A stretch of DNA of 64,000 nt from Aminipila sp032051575 (lineage in GTDB: Bacteria > Bacillota > Clostridia > Peptostreptococcales > Anaerovoracaceae). The DNA is taken from contig NZ_DAMBYD010000002.1 of the NCBI RefSeq assembly GCF_032051575.1, forward strand, positions 186,001 through 250,000. Direction: 5' to 3'. Positions 50,938 through 60,440 of this stretch are shown piece by piece (the stretch's first letter is position 1; each line of letters starts with the position of its first letter). A program made the translations under genes and the position numbers. The notes beneath the pieces were generated by a model that searched no databases, was not told the origin of the DNA, and saw nothing but the letters and a program-made list of their open reading frames with translations.

Positions 50938-51354
50938 TTGCTGATTACGCGAGAAACAGATTATGCATTAAGGATGCTTCGGACGTTGTCACAGGGGCAG
51001 AGCTTTACAGCGGGTGACTTGGTTGAGAAAGAGTCGCTGCCTCAGAGTTTTGCGTATAAAATACTGAAAAAGTTAGAGAAGGCTGGAATTATTCAAATTA
51101 CACGTGGCTCAAATGGAGGATGTATTTTGAAAGCTGATTTAAACACCATCAGTCTTTACCAATTAATTGAAGCGGTGGAATTTAACTCTTATTTAACTGC
51201 ATGTATGAAACCAGAATACAACTGTGAATGGCGGGAAAAGAACAGAACAGCATGTAATGTTCATAACCAATTAGATATAGTGCAGAAAAATATTGATAAA
51301 GAACTTGAATCCCATAGCCTACATTGGGTTCTCTTTGGAGATAAAGATGAATAA
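50938..51354 (+). CDS. Rrf2-family regulator, probably Fe-S or redox sensing
   Basis: About 138 residues. TTG 50938 is chosen because AAGGAGG then has normal spacing and the N-terminus becomes MLITRETDYALRML, usual for the family; GTG 50932 is alternative. The winged helix is at about 20-60. Three cysteines (CMKPEYNC, then 9 residues, C) in the C-terminal half are at the cluster-binding position of Rrf2 proteins such as IscR and NsrR, with slightly different spacing. It precedes the acyl-CoA dehydrogenase/rubredoxin fusion and flavodiiron genes and probably controls them in response to O2, NO or redox state. Confidence 0.9.
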   Translation: MLITRETDYALRMLRTLSQGQSFTAGDLVEKESLPQSFAYKILKKLEKAGIIQITRGSNGGCILKADLNTISLYQLIEAVEFNSYLTACMKPEYNCEWREKNRTACNVHNQLDIVQKNIDKELESHSLHWVLFGDKDE

Positions 51355-51400
51355 TCTATAAAAGATTTAATTTGTATATATTTTTTTACAATTTAAAGTG

Positions 51401-51413
51401 GATAAATTTTATC
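51401..51413 (+). promoter_or_regulatory. Inverted repeat upstream of the acyl-CoA dehydrogenase fusion gene
   Basis: GATAA-ATT-TTATC lies between rrf2 and the fusion gene, near a weak TTTACA -35-like element (51385). It is a possible operator for the Rrf2 protein; evidence is thin. Confidence 0.3.
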
Positions 51414-51460
51414 AAGTATTTCTAATATAAATAAACATAAATAGAAAGGGAGGAATGAAT

Positions 51461-53380
51461 ATGCTATTTAAAACAAATCAGGACCATGAGGCTCTTCGTC
51501 AGACAATCCGCAAATTTGCGGAAACTGAAGTAAAACCTTTGGCATTCATGCTAGACAAAAACAATGAATTTCCTACTGAGGCTGTAACCAAACTGGGTGA
51601 AATGGGACTCATGGGGATACCTTATCCTAAAGAATACGGTGGAGCGGGTCTTGATGCTTTAAGCTATGCTATTGCCGTGGAGGAGCTGGCGCGAGTTGAT
51701 GGCGGTATGGGTGTTATTCTTTCTGCTCATGTATCATTGGGCTCATGGCCTATTTCTGCATTTGGAAATGAGGAGCAGAAAAAGAAATATCTAGTACCTT
51801 TAGCAAAGGGTGAAAAGGTTGGGGCCTTTGGCCTTACAGAACAAAATGCTGGTTCTGACGCAGGTGGAACAGAGACTACAGCTGTGTTAAAAGGGGATTA
51901 TTACTTGTTAAATGGCGGTAAGATTTTTATTACCAATGCGCCAATCGCCGAAACCTATGTTGTTTTTGCTGTAACCACCCCGGATATTGGAACCAGAGGA
52001 ATTTCTGCATTTATTGTGGAAAAAGGATGGGAAGGGTTTGAGTTTGGTGACCATTACGATAAGATGGGTATCCGTTCTTCCTCTACTGCTGAGCTGATTT
52101 TCAATGATGTAAAGGTTCCCAAAGAAAATCTGCTAGGAAAAGAAGGTGATGGCTTCAAGATTGCAATGGCAACTTTAGACGGCGGTCGTATAGGTATAGC
52201 GGCACAGGCTTTAGGAATTGCACAGGGAGCTTTTGAAAATGCACTGGAATACTCAAAGGAGCGTGTCCAGTTTGGAAAGCAAATCTGTCAGCAACAAATT
52301 ATTGCCTTTAAGCTGGCGGATATGGCCACAAAGTTACGTTGTGCCCGCTTCTTAATTTATAGTGCTGCAGAATTGAAAGAAAATCACGAATCTTATGGGA
52401 TGGAGTCTGCAATGGCAAAACAGTATGCTTCTGATATAGCTCTGGAAGTTACAAATGATGCCCTGCAAATCTTTGGTGGAAGTGGTTATTTAAAGGGTAT
52501 GGATGTAGAACGTGCATACCGTGATGCAAAGATCACCACTATCTATGAAGGAACAAATGAAATACAAAGAGTTGTTATAGCTTCCCACCTGATTGGAAAG
52601 CTGCCGAAAGAAGAATCTTCAGGCAGTGGCGGAAAAATCATGAAGAAAGCTGCCCCAATTACTGGTTTGCGTAAAAAGATGATTTTAAAAGAAGGCAGCA
52701 CAAAAGAAAAAGTGGAAGCACTAGTTGCAGCCTTGAAAAAAGATGGTTTTGATTTTACTGTAGGCAGTCCATTGGATACCCCTATACCACAAGCAGAGAG
52801 AGTGGTATCTGCTGGTAAAGGTATTGGGGATAAGAAGAACATGAAACTAATTGAGGCCCTTGCGGTTCAGGCAGGAGCGGCTATTGGATCTTCACGTCCA
52901 GTAGCAGAAACATTAAAATATGTACCACTTAACCGATATGTGGGTATGTCAGGACAGAAGTTTACAGGAAATCTGTATATTGCCTGTGGGATTTCTGGTG
53001 CAACACAACATTTGAAGGGGATTAAAGATGCTTCTATTATTGTAGCTATTAACAAGAATGCCAATGCCCCAATTTTTAAGAATTGTGATTATGGAATTGT
53101 AGGGGATTTGATGGAAATTCTTCCGTTGCTGACAGCTGCTTTGGATAACGGCCAAAGCAAAAAACCAGCTCCGCCTATGATAAAGATGAAGAGACCGTTA
53201 CCGCCTAAGCATACACCGATTGGAAAGACCTATGTCTGCGGAGGCTGCGGTTACGAATACAATCCTGAAATGGGTGACCCGGATGGAGATATTGCTCCAG
53301 GAACATTATTTGAAAAAATTCCTGAAGACTGGGTCTGCCCAGAATGTGCTGAAGCCAAAGATATGTTTATAGAGGCTTAA
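51461..53380 (+). CDS. Fusion: acyl-CoA dehydrogenase, ETF-alpha C-terminal FAD domain, rubredoxin
   Basis: About 639 residues from ATG 51461 (AAAGGGAGG before it). Residues about 1-378 are a complete acyl-CoA dehydrogenase: AFGLTEQNAGSDAGG and GKIFITNA bind substrate and FAD, and the catalytic base is the Glu in TIYEGTNEIQR. Residues about 445-565 match only the C-terminal FAD-binding domain of ETF-alpha (ERVVSAGKGIG, GSSRPVAETLKYVPLNRYVG, YIACGISGATQHL, VAINKNANAPIF, DYGIVGDL). The last 50 residues are a rubredoxin with two CxxC motifs (YVCGGCGYEY, DWVCPECAEA). ETF-beta and the ETF-alpha N-domain are absent. The next gene is a flavodiiron protein, so the rubredoxin tail probably passes electrons from acyl-CoA oxidation to it. 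Confidence 0.93.
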   Translation: MLFKTNQDHEALRQTIRKFAETEVKPLAFMLDKNNEFPTEAVTKLGEMGLMGIPYPKEYGGAGLDALSYAIAVEELARVDGGMGVILSAHVSLGSWPISAFGNEEQKKKYLVPLAKGEKVGAFGLTEQNAGSDAGGTETTAVLKGDYYLLNGGKIFITNAPIAETYVVFAVTTPDIGTRGISAFIVEKGWEGFEFGDHYDKMGIRSSSTAELIFNDVKVPKENLLGKEGDGFKIAMATLDGGRIGIAAQALGIAQGAFENALEYSKERVQFGKQICQQQIIAFKLADMATKLRCARFLIYSAAELKENHESYGMESAMAKQYASDIALEVTNDALQIFGGSGYLKGMDVERAYRDAKITTIYEGTNEIQRVVIASHLIGKLPKEESSGSGGKIMKKAAPITGLRKKMILKEGSTKEKVEALVAALKKDGFDFTVGSPLDTPIPQAERVVSAGKGIGDKKNMKLIEALAVQAGAAIGSSRPVAETLKYVPLNRYVGMSGQKFTGNLYIACGISGATQHLKGIKDASIIVAINKNANAPIFKNCDYGIVGDLMEILPLLTAALDNGQSKKPAPPMIKMKRPLPPKHTPIGKTYVCGGCGYEYNPEMGDPDGDIAPGTLFEKIPEDWVCPECAEAKDMFIEA

Positions 53381-53398
53381 TTGAAAGGAGGTCACAAT

Positions 53399-54604
53399 AT
53401 GTATTGTGTAAGAAATGTAACGGAAGATTTATACTGGGTAGGAGCTAATGACCACAGGCTTCATCTATTTGAAAATATTCATCCTATTCCAAGAGGGGTA
53501 TCCTATAATGCATATCTTTTACTAGATGAAAAGAGTGTGCTTTTTGATACAGTAGACTGGTCTGCATGCAGACAGCTTTTGGAAAACATAGATTTTCTTT
53601 TGAAAGGAAATCCGCTGGATTACCTGGTAATTAATCACATGGAACCCGATCATGGGGCTTCAATTGAAGAAATTTTACTGCGTTACCCAAATGTGAAAGT
53701 AATCAGCACGGAAAAGGCTTTCATGCTAATGCGCCAGTTTGGATTTGATATAGATAGTCATGAACTCATTGAAGTTCACGAGGGAGACACTCAAAGCTTT
53801 GGAAAGCATACGGTTACTTTCGTATATGCACCAATGGTGCATTGGCCAGAAGCTATGGTTACTTTTGATGTAACCAATGGAGTTCTTTTTGCAGCTGACG
53901 CTTTCGGTTCATTCGGAGCATTGGATGGAAAGCTGTTCAATGACGAAGTGAACTTTGACAGAGACTGGATAGATGATGCACGACGTTATTTTACCAATAT
54001 TGTAGGGAAATATGGTCCTCATGTGCAGGCACTGTTAAAGAAGGCAGGTACAATTGACATTAAGCTTATTTGCCCGCTGCACGGACCTGTATGGCGTTCT
54101 GATTTGGGATATTTTATTGATAAATATGATCACTGGAGCCGTTACGAGCCAGAAGAAAAGGGTGTCATGATTGCTTATGCATCTATGTACGGAAACACGG
54201 AAGCTGCGGCCCAGGCTTTAGCAAGTAAGCTTTGTGAAAAAGGTATGACAAATGTGGTTATGTATGATGTTTCAAATACCCATGTTTCCCAGCTTATATC
54301 CGAGACTTTCCGACTAAGCCATATTGTATTGGCATCTGTCACTTATAATCTGGGAATATATCCAGTTATGCACAATTATTTGATGGATATGAAAGCATTG
54401 AATTTACAGAACCGTAAGATTGCCATTATCGAAAATGGGTCTTGGGCATGCAAGTCAGGAGATTTAATGCAGAAGTTTATTGATGAAGAGCTAAAGAATA
54501 TGACTGTACTAAATGAAAGGCTTTCCTTGGCTTCTGCATTAAATTCAGATAAGGTGACTGAGTTGGAAGCTTTGGCAGACAGCATTATTGAATCAATGAA
54601 ATAA
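53399..54604 (+). CDS. FprA-family flavodiiron protein (O2/NO reductase)
   Basis: About 401 residues from ATG 53399, with GAAAGGAGG before it. The beta-lactamase-like domain has diiron ligands H80, E82, D84 and H85 (NHMEPDHGASIEE), His in MVHWPEAM, Asp in AADAFGSFG and His in CPLHGPVW. The C-terminal flavodoxin domain has YASMYGNTEAAAQAL for FMN. Flavodiiron proteins reduce O2 to water and/or NO to N2O with electrons from rubredoxin. The preceding gene ends with a fused rubredoxin. The two genes are 18 bases apart and share an operon. Confidence 0.95.
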   Translation: MYCVRNVTEDLYWVGANDHRLHLFENIHPIPRGVSYNAYLLLDEKSVLFDTVDWSACRQLLENIDFLLKGNPLDYLVINHMEPDHGASIEEILLRYPNVKVISTEKAFMLMRQFGFDIDSHELIEVHEGDTQSFGKHTVTFVYAPMVHWPEAMVTFDVTNGVLFAADAFGSFGALDGKLFNDEVNFDRDWIDDARRYFTNIVGKYGPHVQALLKKAGTIDIKLICPLHGPVWRSDLGYFIDKYDHWSRYEPEEKGVMIAYASMYGNTEAAAQALASKLCEKGMTNVVMYDVSNTHVSQLISETFRLSHIVLASVTYNLGIYPVMHNYLMDMKALNLQNRKIAIIENGSWACKSGDLMQKFIDEELKNMTVLNERLSLASALNSDKVTELEALADSIIESMK

Positions 54605-54717
54605 GAAATAAATGGACATCACATATGCAATAGTTGTATAATCAATTATAAAATTTTTAACTTGTGAAAATGGACAAAAATATTGGGAACTAATACTCTA
54701 AAAATGGGAGGAAAACC

Positions 54718-55116
54718 ATGGAAAGAACTTATGTGATGTTAAAGCCAGATGCCATTAAACGAAAACTGGCAGGACAGATTATTGCCAGGATAGAAGCTAA
54801 GGGCTACAAAATCATTGATTTGAAGGTCATAAATTTAAAGGAGAAAATACTAAGGGAACATTATGCTCATGTTGCGAATGAATCGTTTTATCCTAAAATG
54901 GAAGACTATATGATGTCAGGACCTGTATGGGCAATGATTGTTGAAGGAGAAAATGTAGTTCAGGGAATACGCATATTAATGGGGGCAACAAAATTCGAAA
55001 ATGCCCTTCCTGGAACAATCAGGGGAGACTTTGCCAGTTCTACTACAGAAAATTTAATCCATGGTTCTGATTCTCCGGAAAACGCGGAAATTGAAATAAA
55101 ACGTTTCTTTGGATAG
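54718..55116 (+). CDS. ndk: Nucleoside diphosphate kinase
   Basis: A 132-residue NDK, slightly shorter than many. MERTYVMLKPDAIKRKLAGQ is the start signature, and the phospho-acceptor His is in NLIHGSDSPENAEIEI. It interconverts nucleoside di- and triphosphates in the cytosol. It has GGGAGG before ATG and a terminator behind it, and appears to be a single-gene unit. Confidence 0.97.
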   Translation: MERTYVMLKPDAIKRKLAGQIIARIEAKGYKIIDLKVINLKEKILREHYAHVANESFYPKMEDYMMSGPVWAMIVEGENVVQGIRILMGATKFENALPGTIRGDFASSTTENLIHGSDSPENAEIEIKRFFG

Positions 55117-55125
55117 TTCTTATAG

Positions 55126-55154
55126 AAAACAGCTCTTACATGAGCTGTTTTTTT
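55126..55154 (+). terminator. ndk terminator
   Basis: AAAACAGCTC (55126-55135) pairs with GAGCTGTTTT (55142-55151), plus T-run. Confidence 0.92.
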
Positions 55155-55160
55155 GATAGA

Positions 55161-56033
55161 CTACCAGGCTGCAGCATGCTGGATACTCAGGTCTATAAAA
55201 GCTTTTAAAGCAGGATTCAGCCATTTGTTTTTATGGTAGACAAGCTGTGTATAAAAAGTTATAGATGAAGTGTGTTTTTTTATTCTTAGCCGCTTTTCTT
55301 CTGCATCCTCTGCAACAGCATATAAGGGCAGATAGGAAATCCCCATTCCATAGTAGATATATTTCTTTATAGCTTCAACACTCCCTGTTTCTAAGATATT
55401 TGTAGGATAGAAATTATGACTTTTCAAATAGTTACTGAAAATCTGACGGTAGTCACAGTCTTTTTCTGTAAATAAGATCATTTGCGAATCACCGGGTAAA
55501 AAATCTTCTCCCTTATAATCATATGGGGCAACTAGACACATTTCTTCTTTTTTCAACAGTATAGTTTTCAGTTGGGAATAGGTGTATTCAGGCTGTAATA
55601 AAAAGCTAATATCTAAATCGTGTGAAGTAAGCTTATTTCGCAAGTGTGAGCATTGGTCGTTAATAATAACCACTTCCACATCTGGGTAAGTAAGTTTATA
55701 TTGTTTAAGGATATTGTGAAGTCTGTACAACATTAAAGATTCAGGGACTCCGATTCTGAGAACCCCTTGGGGCTGACATTCAGACAAGGAATAACTCTCT
55801 AAATTATCATAAGCATTTAAAAGAATATCAATCTGCTCGGATAACATATGCCCAAACTGAGTCAATTCAATCCTCTTTCCAATTCGATTAAAAATAGGTC
55901 TTTTGTAATACTCTTCAAGGGACTGTATATGAAAGGTAATGGTTGATTGGGCATAGCCCAGTGAATTGGCGGCTTTGGTAAAGCTTCCTAACTCGATGAT
56001 TTTTTTTAAAGTTCTAAAATTCTTTATATCCAT
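55161..56033 (-). CDS. LysR-family transcriptional regulator
   Basis: About 290 residues starting at the minus-strand ATG 56033, preceded by AAAGGAG; a longer frame exists but has no ribosome binding site. The helix-turn-helix MDIKNFRTLKKIIELGSFTK, AANSLGYAQSTITFHIQSLE is typical, and the rest is the two-lobed effector domain. It is divergent from an amino-acid-permease-like gene, the usual arrangement for control by a LysR protein. The probable ligand is the permease substrate. Confidence 0.93.
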   Translation of the reverse strand: MDIKNFRTLKKIIELGSFTKAANSLGYAQSTITFHIQSLEEYYKRPIFNRIGKRIELTQFGHMLSEQIDILLNAYDNLESYSLSECQPQGVLRIGVPESLMLYRLHNILKQYKLTYPDVEVVIINDQCSHLRNKLTSHDLDISFLLQPEYTYSQLKTILLKKEEMCLVAPYDYKGEDFLPGDSQMILFTEKDCDYRQIFSNYLKSHNFYPTNILETGSVEAIKKYIYYGMGISYLPLYAVAEDAEEKRLRIKKHTSSITFYTQLVYHKNKWLNPALKAFIDLSIQHAAAW

Positions 56034-56098
56034 ATATGGCTGTCTCCTTTTTAAATACTTTAAAATCATTATAGCATACTTCAAAAAAATCGATATAT

Positions 56099-56145
56099 AT
56101 AATTCAATCTTTCAATTATACAAATGGGTAATAAACTTCTATAAT
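56099..56145 (+). promoter_or_regulatory. LysR-type site and permease promoter
   Basis: ATAATT-N9-AATTAT (56099-56119) is an A/T palindrome of the T-N11-A kind, and TATAAT is at 56140-56145 with a weak -35 (TATACA at 56117). The arrangement fits LysR activation of the permease gene. Confidence 0.45.
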
Positions 56146-56166
56146 ATGTATAAAAGGAGAAAAAAT

Positions 56167-57423
56167 ATGCAGAAAAAATTAAACACATTAACATTAAGCG
56201 GACTAATGATTGGTCCAATCTTAGGATCTGGAATCGTATTATTACCGCCATTAGCTATAAAAACGCTAGGAAATCAAGCTATTTTTGCATGGCTTATTAT
56301 CATGGCTTTGGGAGTCATTTTTGCCTATATATTTGCAAAAATGAGTTTAAAAATATCTAGCAATGAGGGAATGAGTATAGTAATAGGGCAGGAGCTAGGA
56401 CAATTTTTCAGAGAATTATCTGCTAATTATCTTACTACAGCAGTTTGTTTCGGTCCAGTTGCAGTTGCGCTTACAGCTTCAGAGTTCCTAAGTCATATAG
56501 TAAATCTAAATTTAGACAAAACTATATTAGCGTTTATAGTTTTGCTATTATGTGTTACAGTCCTCTTAGGGGGCATAACAACTGTTGGAAAGCTTACATT
56601 GGTACTTTCATCTTTAACAGCGGTGCTTCTTGTTACAGGCAGTGTCTACAGCTTACTGACCCAGGTTAAAGTTATGTATCCTACGGGTTTACCTGAGCCA
56701 GATAAACTGGGATATACTTTGCTGCTATTATTTTGGGCTATCATAGGATGGGAAGTTATAGGCAATTATGTGGAAGAGGTTAACAAGCCAGAAAAAACGA
56801 TTATGAGGTCCATGAAAGTCAGTGTGGTAGCTATAACCATCGTATATGTAGTAAGTGCATTTGCATTGCAGAACCGAATGCAGCTGCAGGAAATTCATGT
56901 TGCCAAGCTGAATATGAGTCTGATATTGATTCCCCTATTTGGAGATTTTGCATATATTCTGATGGGAATTATCGCTGCAGGATTATGTTTCTGTACGCTT
57001 CTTATGATTCTTGGTGCAGTAACGCGGCAGATAGCTGTTCGGGCCGAAAACGGTAAATTACCAGCTTTCTTTAAAATGAAGCTACAGGAAAAAGCACCGA
57101 AACATGCATTGTTTGTTCTAAGTGGGTGGCACTGTATTCTTCTTGTACTGATTTATTTTAAGGTCCTATCCATTGAAGGAATTGTAGGAATTGCCAATAC
57201 CTTCTTCATAGGGAATGCATTGCTCGGACTGGCTGCAAGTATAAAATACATGAAAGAATATTGGGTGAAAGTTTTTATTTTTATTTTAATCATCGCACTG
57301 ATTATTTTAATAGGATTTTCCTCGGCGTTTGCTTGGATTGCCTTAGCTTTGGTAACAGCGGGGACTATATACAAAAGCAGAAGGGATACAAATAAAAAGG
57401 ATAAAAAGGGCAACAATACATAA
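56167..57423 (+). CDS. APC-superfamily amino acid permease
   Basis: A 418-residue protein from ATG 56167, behind AAAAGGAG. About 12 membrane segments; the first holds GLMIGPILGSGIVLLPP, the APC-type helix-1 break that binds substrate, and WAIIGWEVIGNYVEEVNKPE matches helix 6 of the YjeH/amino-acid efflux branch. It could export or import amino acids. The divergent LysR gene probably controls it. Confidence 0.87.
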   Translation: MQKKLNTLTLSGLMIGPILGSGIVLLPPLAIKTLGNQAIFAWLIIMALGVIFAYIFAKMSLKISSNEGMSIVIGQELGQFFRELSANYLTTAVCFGPVAVALTASEFLSHIVNLNLDKTILAFIVLLLCVTVLLGGITTVGKLTLVLSSLTAVLLVTGSVYSLLTQVKVMYPTGLPEPDKLGYTLLLLFWAIIGWEVIGNYVEEVNKPEKTIMRSMKVSVVAITIVYVVSAFALQNRMQLQEIHVAKLNMSLILIPLFGDFAYILMGIIAAGLCFCTLLMILGAVTRQIAVRAENGKLPAFFKMKLQEKAPKHALFVLSGWHCILLVLIYFKVLSIEGIVGIANTFFIGNALLGLAASIKYMKEYWVKVFIFILIIALIILIGFSSAFAWIALALVTAGTIYKSRRDTNKKDKKGNNT

Positions 57424-57455
57424 ATAAGAAAGCTTATAGTGAAAGGATGATACAA

Positions 57456-59240
57456 ATGAAGTGGTTTACACGGATGCTAGACAAGCTGAAAGGGCTGACC
57501 AATGCTATTACCCGTTATCCCTTGACCGCAGTAATTCTTTTAGCTGCGGCTGTTATTGTTGCAATTTCAATTCATGAGGAAAAGAATTATTCAAAACTAA
57601 TTATGACCTGTGCAGTAGGAGCTATGTTGAGTGCTACATTACAGGCAGCATATGAATGCTTTTTCAGTAAAGTATCTGCCAAGATTGCTTTATTGGGAGC
57701 TGGTATTCTTGTGACGTTAGGCTACTACTTTATGGTCAGGTCTGCTCCTGAGTTAAGCATAGAAATCAGTATTCGAACATGGGTTGCCCTTTTAGCCTTA
57801 TGGGTTGCCTTTATATGGGTTCCTGTTATTCGAAGCAGGATAAGCTTTAATGAAAGCTTTATGGCAGTGTTCAAGACTTTATTTCATTCTGCATTTTACT
57901 CTATAATAATCTATGCTGGATGCAGCCTTATTATCCTGGCGGTGGATACACTTATTACTGATGTAAGCTATAAGCTTTATTCTTATATTGCCATTATTGT
58001 ATTTGTGTTATTTACACCTTTATATTTCCTTTCACTTATTCCTGTATATCCAGGGAGGAGGGATAGAGATAGTCAGAATGACCAAAACTCCATACAGAAC
58101 GAGCTGATTAATAAAGCTGCATTTTGTCCTAAGTTTCTGGAAATCCTGATATCCTATATCATTATTCCCCTTACGACAGTTTTTACAGTTATTCTCTTGC
58201 TTTACATTGTACTGAATGTCAGAGGAGAGTTCTGGACTAATAATCTTTTGGAGCCAATGCTGGTTTCTTATGCCATAACGGTCATTTTAATCTATATTCT
58301 GGCAAGCAGACTGGAAAATAAATTTGCAGCCCTGTTTCGCCGTATTTTTCCAAAGGTACTTGTGCCAATTGTACTGTTCCAAATTACATCTTCAATTCTT
58401 AACACGGGGAATACAGGGATTACCCACACCCGGTATTTTGTGATCCTGTTTGGTATTTTTGCTGCTTCTGCAGGAGTTGTAATGAGCCTGCTGCCTGTTA
58501 GAAAAAATGGAATTATAGCAGCAATGCTTATAGCCTTTTGCATTGTATCTATTATACCTCCTGTTGATGCGTTTACTGTCAGCCGCATCAATCAGGAAAA
58601 AATGCTTAAATCTGTCTTAGTACAAAATAAAATGTTAAAAAATAATGTCATAATACCAAACAGTGCCATTCCTGATCAGGATAAAAAGAAGATTATTTTA
58701 TTTGTTGAGTATTTGAGCAGGATGAGCTATACAGATAAAATAGAGTGGTTTCCAGATGAGTTTACAATCTATGAGGATTTTTATAAAACATTTGGTTTCT
58801 ATGAATATGATGTACCAGATAAGGACAACAGAACAGTCAATGTATTCCTTAATTCAATGACTCCAATTGATATTGCAGGGTATGAGGTCCTAACCCGCAC
58901 TAATATTCACTCAGAAGAAAACATGGAATCTCAAATATGCAGCATCCAAAAATCTGGAACAGAATATATGCTTGAAAAAGAGAAAACGGGTGGAAAGTAT
59001 GATATTATTCTGACAGATGGCAGCAATAATGAGTTTATACGCTTTAACACAGAGGATATTTTTTCAAGATACAAGAGCTATGCCAACGATAAAACGGAAA
59101 TATCCCAAGATGAGGCGATTTTTTCTAGGGAAAATGACCAGGTAAAACTTACTATTGTCGTGCAGGAGGCAGGTATAAACTTTTCTTTTAATCAAGACTT
59201 TTATTACGCTGATTTTTACATCTTAGTCAGATTTAAATAA
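57456..59240 (+). CDS. DUF4153-family membrane protein
   Basis: About 594 residues from ATG 57456 with GAAAGGA before it (an ATG at 57447 is in frame). At least ten membrane segments cover residues about 20-380, with motifs of the DUF4153/DUF4173 family (FKTLFHSAFYSIIIYAGCSL, and FLSLIPVYPGRRD). The C-terminal 200 residues are soluble. The protein follows the permease by 32 bases and may be in its operon. Function unknown. Confidence 0.78.
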   Translation: MKWFTRMLDKLKGLTNAITRYPLTAVILLAAAVIVAISIHEEKNYSKLIMTCAVGAMLSATLQAAYECFFSKVSAKIALLGAGILVTLGYYFMVRSAPELSIEISIRTWVALLALWVAFIWVPVIRSRISFNESFMAVFKTLFHSAFYSIIIYAGCSLIILAVDTLITDVSYKLYSYIAIIVFVLFTPLYFLSLIPVYPGRRDRDSQNDQNSIQNELINKAAFCPKFLEILISYIIIPLTTVFTVILLLYIVLNVRGEFWTNNLLEPMLVSYAITVILIYILASRLENKFAALFRRIFPKVLVPIVLFQITSSILNTGNTGITHTRYFVILFGIFAASAGVVMSLLPVRKNGIIAAMLIAFCIVSIIPPVDAFTVSRINQEKMLKSVLVQNKMLKNNVIIPNSAIPDQDKKKIILFVEYLSRMSYTDKIEWFPDEFTIYEDFYKTFGFYEYDVPDKDNRTVNVFLNSMTPIDIAGYEVLTRTNIHSEENMESQICSIQKSGTEYMLEKEKTGGKYDIILTDGSNNEFIRFNTEDIFSRYKSYANDKTEISQDEAIFSRENDQVKLTIVVQEAGINFSFNQDFYYADFYILVRFK

Positions 59241-59341
59241 AAAACTGGATAGTTCCTATTTAAACTTAGTGTGTATTCGCAACCAAGGTCAAGAAATAAA
59301 ATCCTATATGATATAAACTTTTGATATAAGGAGGTGAGAAA

Positions 59342-60253
59342 ATGGATGAGGCTGAAAATATTATGGCCGTACAACGTATGCAGGAGTACATTGACCTGAA
59401 TATTCTAAGGAAAATTACGTTGAAAGAATTAGCTGTTACAGCAGGATATTCGCCATGGCATGCTGCGAGACTGTTTAAAGAAGCTACTGGTAAGGCACCA
59501 TTTGAATATATTCGTGCGCTAAGGCTTACTCAAGCAGCGTTAATACTACGTGATAATAATGAAAAAATCATAGATGTGGCTATGGACTTTGTGTTTGATT
59601 CTCATGAGGGATTTACTAGGGCATTTTCCAAAGAATTTGGAATACCGCCTATTAAATATAGCCAGCATACGCCGCCAATAAAACTGTTTATGCCTCAGAA
59701 AGTTTTCGATACCTATCGAGCACTTCATAAAGGAGGAGAAAAGATGAGTAATAATTGTAGCACTAAATCTATATTTGTACAGGTGATTGAACGTCCTGCA
59801 CGAAAAGTTTTGTTAAAAAGGGGAAAACAGGCAGCGGATTATTTTGCATACTGTGAAGAGGTAGGCTGTGATGTATGGTCAGTACTTTCAAGTGTAAAAG
59901 AGGCCATGTATGAGCCAATTGGTATGTGGCTGCCGAAACATCTTATGACAGAAGGAACATCACAATATGTTCAAGGGGTAGAAGTTCCTCTTGACTATAC
60001 TAATGATATTCCAGAGGGGTATGAGCTAATAGAGCTGCCCCCTTGTAAACTGATGATTTTTCAAGGGGAAACTTATAATGATGATGATTTTATGGATGAA
60101 ATCAATGAAGTTTGGAATCATATTGCGAAATTTGATCCTAAAGTATATGGATATCAGTGGGCACCAGAAGAGGCGCCAAGATTTCAGCTTGCACCGATGG
60201 GGTATAGAGGCTATATTGAAGCACGGCCAGTTAAAGCAATTAATATGAAATAG
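59342..60253 (+). CDS. AraC-family regulator with GyrI-like effector domain
   Basis: A 303-residue protein. Residues about 8-110 contain the two AraC-type helix-turn-helix motifs (ITLKELAVTAGYSPWHAARL, VFDSHEGFTRAFSKEFGIPP). Residues about 140-300 are a GyrI-like/BmrR-type ligand-binding domain (EVPLDYTNDIPEGYELIELP). This class often senses hydrophobic drugs or controls stress genes. AAGGAGGTG precedes the ATG. No target is evident; a terminator follows. Confidence 0.9.
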   Translation: MDEAENIMAVQRMQEYIDLNILRKITLKELAVTAGYSPWHAARLFKEATGKAPFEYIRALRLTQAALILRDNNEKIIDVAMDFVFDSHEGFTRAFSKEFGIPPIKYSQHTPPIKLFMPQKVFDTYRALHKGGEKMSNNCSTKSIFVQVIERPARKVLLKRGKQAADYFAYCEEVGCDVWSVLSSVKEAMYEPIGMWLPKHLMTEGTSQYVQGVEVPLDYTNDIPEGYELIELPPCKLMIFQGETYNDDDFMDEINEVWNHIAKFDPKVYGYQWAPEEAPRFQLAPMGYRGYIEARPVKAINMK

Positions 60254-60258
60254 GAAAA

Positions 60259-60300
60259 AATGAAGTCTTTAGTCAAATTAGGCCAAAGACTTCATTTTTA
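60259..60300 (+). terminator. Terminator after the AraC gene
   Basis: ATGAAGTCTTT pairs with AAAGACTTCAT, followed by TTTTTAT. Confidence 0.88.
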
Positions 60301-60440
60301 TATTTAGGACTTTTATAAAATCGTTTCAACTGGTATAATAGTAGAAATATTTTACAATTTGATATTACATAAAAAAGGCTTTAACATGGATTATGCCAGT
60401 CATATAATTTTATTGAAAGCGAGAAAAGAATTTGGGTATA

